Positions 5,888 through 6,779 of a stretch of 6,779 nt of DNA are shown piece by piece (the first letter of the stretch is position 1; the number at the start of each line of letters is the position of its first letter). Origin of the DNA: Casp-actino8 sp041159745 (GTDB taxonomy: Bacteria; Actinomycetota; Acidimicrobiia; Acidimicrobiales; Ilumatobacteraceae). The stretch covers positions 1 to 6,779 of the forward strand of contig JBEAXP010000116.1 in assembly GCA_041159745.1 (NCBI GenBank), read 5' to 3'. A model generated the notes under the pieces. The model was not told the origin of the DNA. It did no database searches and worked only from the letters and a program-made list of their open reading frames with translations. Position numbers and translations under genes: made by a program.

Positions 5888-6505
5888 TCAACTCGTCGTG
5901 GCCACCCACACGGTCGCCCGGTCGGGATGCACACGCGCGCGCCACGCATCCACCGCGCCGATCCTGACTCCATCCACCACGAGGACGCACCGATTCGAGG
6001 CGAACGCCTCGGCGACCGATGTGGAGCGGATGGCCGGATGCGGGACGTGTTCGCCCCGGGGAAGTCGACGCCAAGCGGCCCAACGCTGACGCACGGGCAT
6101 CGCCGCATCGACCGAGACCCACTCCGCTCGGCCGTCGTTCGGGTGACCTCGCGGCGCCACATCCGATTCCGACACGTATTGCGCGTTCATCACCGCGTCG
6201 ATCGCGCCGCGCCACCAGCCGCCCCGCCACTTCGGTGCCCGCGCGATGCAGTGAGCGGCCGCCCAGATCGTCCGCGACCGACCGTTCACTTCGTACTCGA
6301 CCTCGATCATGTCGAGGCCGACTTCGACTCCGACGACTCCCCGACCGATCGCACCGAGAGTTCTCGCGAGATCCCCCGTCGCTACTCCGACCGGCCGATC
6401 GCCGGCGATGACGGCCGCGGCGACCTCGCGATCGCTCTCGCACCAGACGATGTCGGGCGGAACGTCACCGGCGACTCCCCACGACTCGCGACGCCTGATC
6501 GTCAT
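5888..6505 (-). CDS. Diacylglycerol/lipid kinase-fold protein lacking catalytic motifs
   Basis: The protein has 205 residues against about 300 for normal DgkB/YegS-type kinases. Family landmarks are recognisable: VGVATGDLARTLG (39-51) matches the GtGNDfArtLG segment, DVAPRGHPNDG (115-125) matches the v.p.a.pDDG segment, and LPRGEHVPHP (148-157) matches RGEHxxHP. VVDGVRIG (176-183) matches VDGE. The N-terminal nucleotide-binding region with GGDGT is missing or replaced by WCESDREVAA (21-30). The Asn of GND is absent and the Glu of DGE is Val180. A functional kinase is therefore unlikely; a ligand-binding or scaffold role is inference. Its ATG at 6503-6505 overlaps the helY TGA (ATGA), implying translational coupling. 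From memory, a diacylglycerol kinase gene lies beside the HelY-type helicase gene in some actinobacteria, which supports the family call. A pseudogene remnant is possible, but the frame is intact. Confidence 0.7.
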   Translation of the reverse strand: MTIRRRESWGVAGDVPPDIVWCESDREVAAAVIAGDRPVGVATGDLARTLGAIGRGVVGVEVGLDMIEVEYEVNGRSRTIWAAAHCIARAPKWRGGWWRGAIDAVMNAQYVSESDVAPRGHPNDGRAEWVSVDAAMPVRQRWAAWRRLPRGEHVPHPAIRSTSVAEAFASNRCVLVVDGVRIGAVDAWRARVHPDRATVWVATTS

Positions 6506-6779
6506 GCCGAAACCGCCATCGATGCTGCGACGACACCCCGATCCAACGCCTCGGCCGCACGTTCGGCTGCCCGACGCGTGTCGCCCTGGGGCGCGATGAT
6601 CGCGATCTGGTGCAGAAGGTCGATCAATTGCTTCATGGTGCGCACGAAGTCGCCGCCCGACAATTCCTCCGACTCGACGACCTCGGCGAAGCCCTCGCCC
6701 ACCGCCCAGGCGTAGGCGACCGCGATGTATGTCGGATCGGGAGCACGATGCACCGACAGGTCGGCTTCTTCTTCGATGC
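6502..6779 (-). CDS. helY: HelY/Ski2-like DEAD/DEAH-box helicase, C-terminal end (truncated by window)
   Basis: The last 91 residues of a larger protein are visible, and the frame runs open to the right edge of the window. The stretch VAYAWAVGEGFAEVV, then LSGGDFVRTMKQLIDLLHQI, is the characteristic end of the DSHCT domain of HelY, Mtr4 and Ski2-type RNA helicases, and the protein ends in a helix, AALDRGVVAASMAVSA-like. The helicase motor domains lie outside the window. The GTG at 6753 is internal and not a start. The expected role is ATP-driven RNA unwinding, inferred from the family. It is the most upstream visible gene of the minus-strand block and overlaps the next gene by 4 nt. Confidence 0.85.
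   Translation of the reverse strand, partial: IEEEADLSVHRAPDPTYIAVAYAWAVGEGFAEVVESEELSGGDFVRTMKQLIDLLHQIAIIAPQGDTRRAAERAAEALDRGVVAASMAVSA

Noticed and set aside
4828..5967. 379-codon plus-strand frame antisense to the M20 gene
   Set aside because: Antisense shadow; crosses the M20 start and intergenic gap with no domain and no plausible start signal.
5863..6162. 100-codon N-terminal extension of the M20 frame
   Set aside because: It overlaps the kinase-fold gene and has no homology; the M20 domain begins normally at the ATG at 5862.
5927..6715. 262-codon plus-strand frame antisense to the kinase-fold gene and helY
   Set aside because: Antisense shadow; both minus-strand genes have recognisable family motifs and are joined by an ATGA overlap.
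6751..6753. GTG as a start for a short 83-residue gene
   Set aside because: The frame is open to the window edge and the sequence is the internal DSHCT region of a helicase.

Overview
The window looks like an ordinary chromosomal stretch from a high-GC actinobacterium. Several protein families point to Acidimicrobiia or a close relative: a HelY-type helicase tail, an acidic DUF4193-like zinc-ribbon protein and a double-length ThyX. This assignment is inference from protein character, not from a search. I see no rRNA or tRNA gene, insertion sequence, CRISPR array, phage gene or integration site. Nearly every base is coding.

The layout is two plus-strand genes on the left facing six minus-strand genes on the right. 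Plus strand: (1) the 3' part of a gene for an Arg-rich protein with an Ala/Pro/Thr tail (1-1150, cut by the window edge), then (2) a crotonase-family enoyl-CoA hydratase (1189-1974). Minus strand, in transcription order from the right edge: the C-terminal end of a HelY/Ski2-like helicase (6502-6779, cut by the edge); a protein with a diacylglycerol-kinase fold that appears to have lost its catalytic motifs (5888-6505), joined to helY by an ATGA overlap; an M20D amidohydrolase close to PM20D2/ACY1L2 (4657-5862); a tandem two-domain ThyX (2982-4583); a very acidic DUF4193-like protein (2436-2906); and a GNAT acetyltransferase (1979-2431) that starts 4 nt after the DUF4193 stop. The two blocks meet tail to tail with only 4 nt between their stop codons.

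The block from helY to GNAT is probably co-transcribed at least in part. Internal promoters are likely before the M20 gene and thyX (TANNNT hexamers 6-8 nt before the start, the leaderless pattern). The gene for the DUF4193-like protein has a TATTAT box and a strong Shine-Dalgarno sequence. The 75-nt thyX/DUF4193 gap and the end of thyX hold three overlapping inverted repeats.

The most interesting observation is in the ThyX protein. Two ThyX domains sit in tandem, and each seems to keep the half of the active-site residues that the other has lost: the N-terminal half keeps the dUMP-side residues and the C-terminal half keeps the FAD-side residues. I do not see a multi-gene novel system. The second candidate is the kinase-fold pseudoenzyme coupled to helY.
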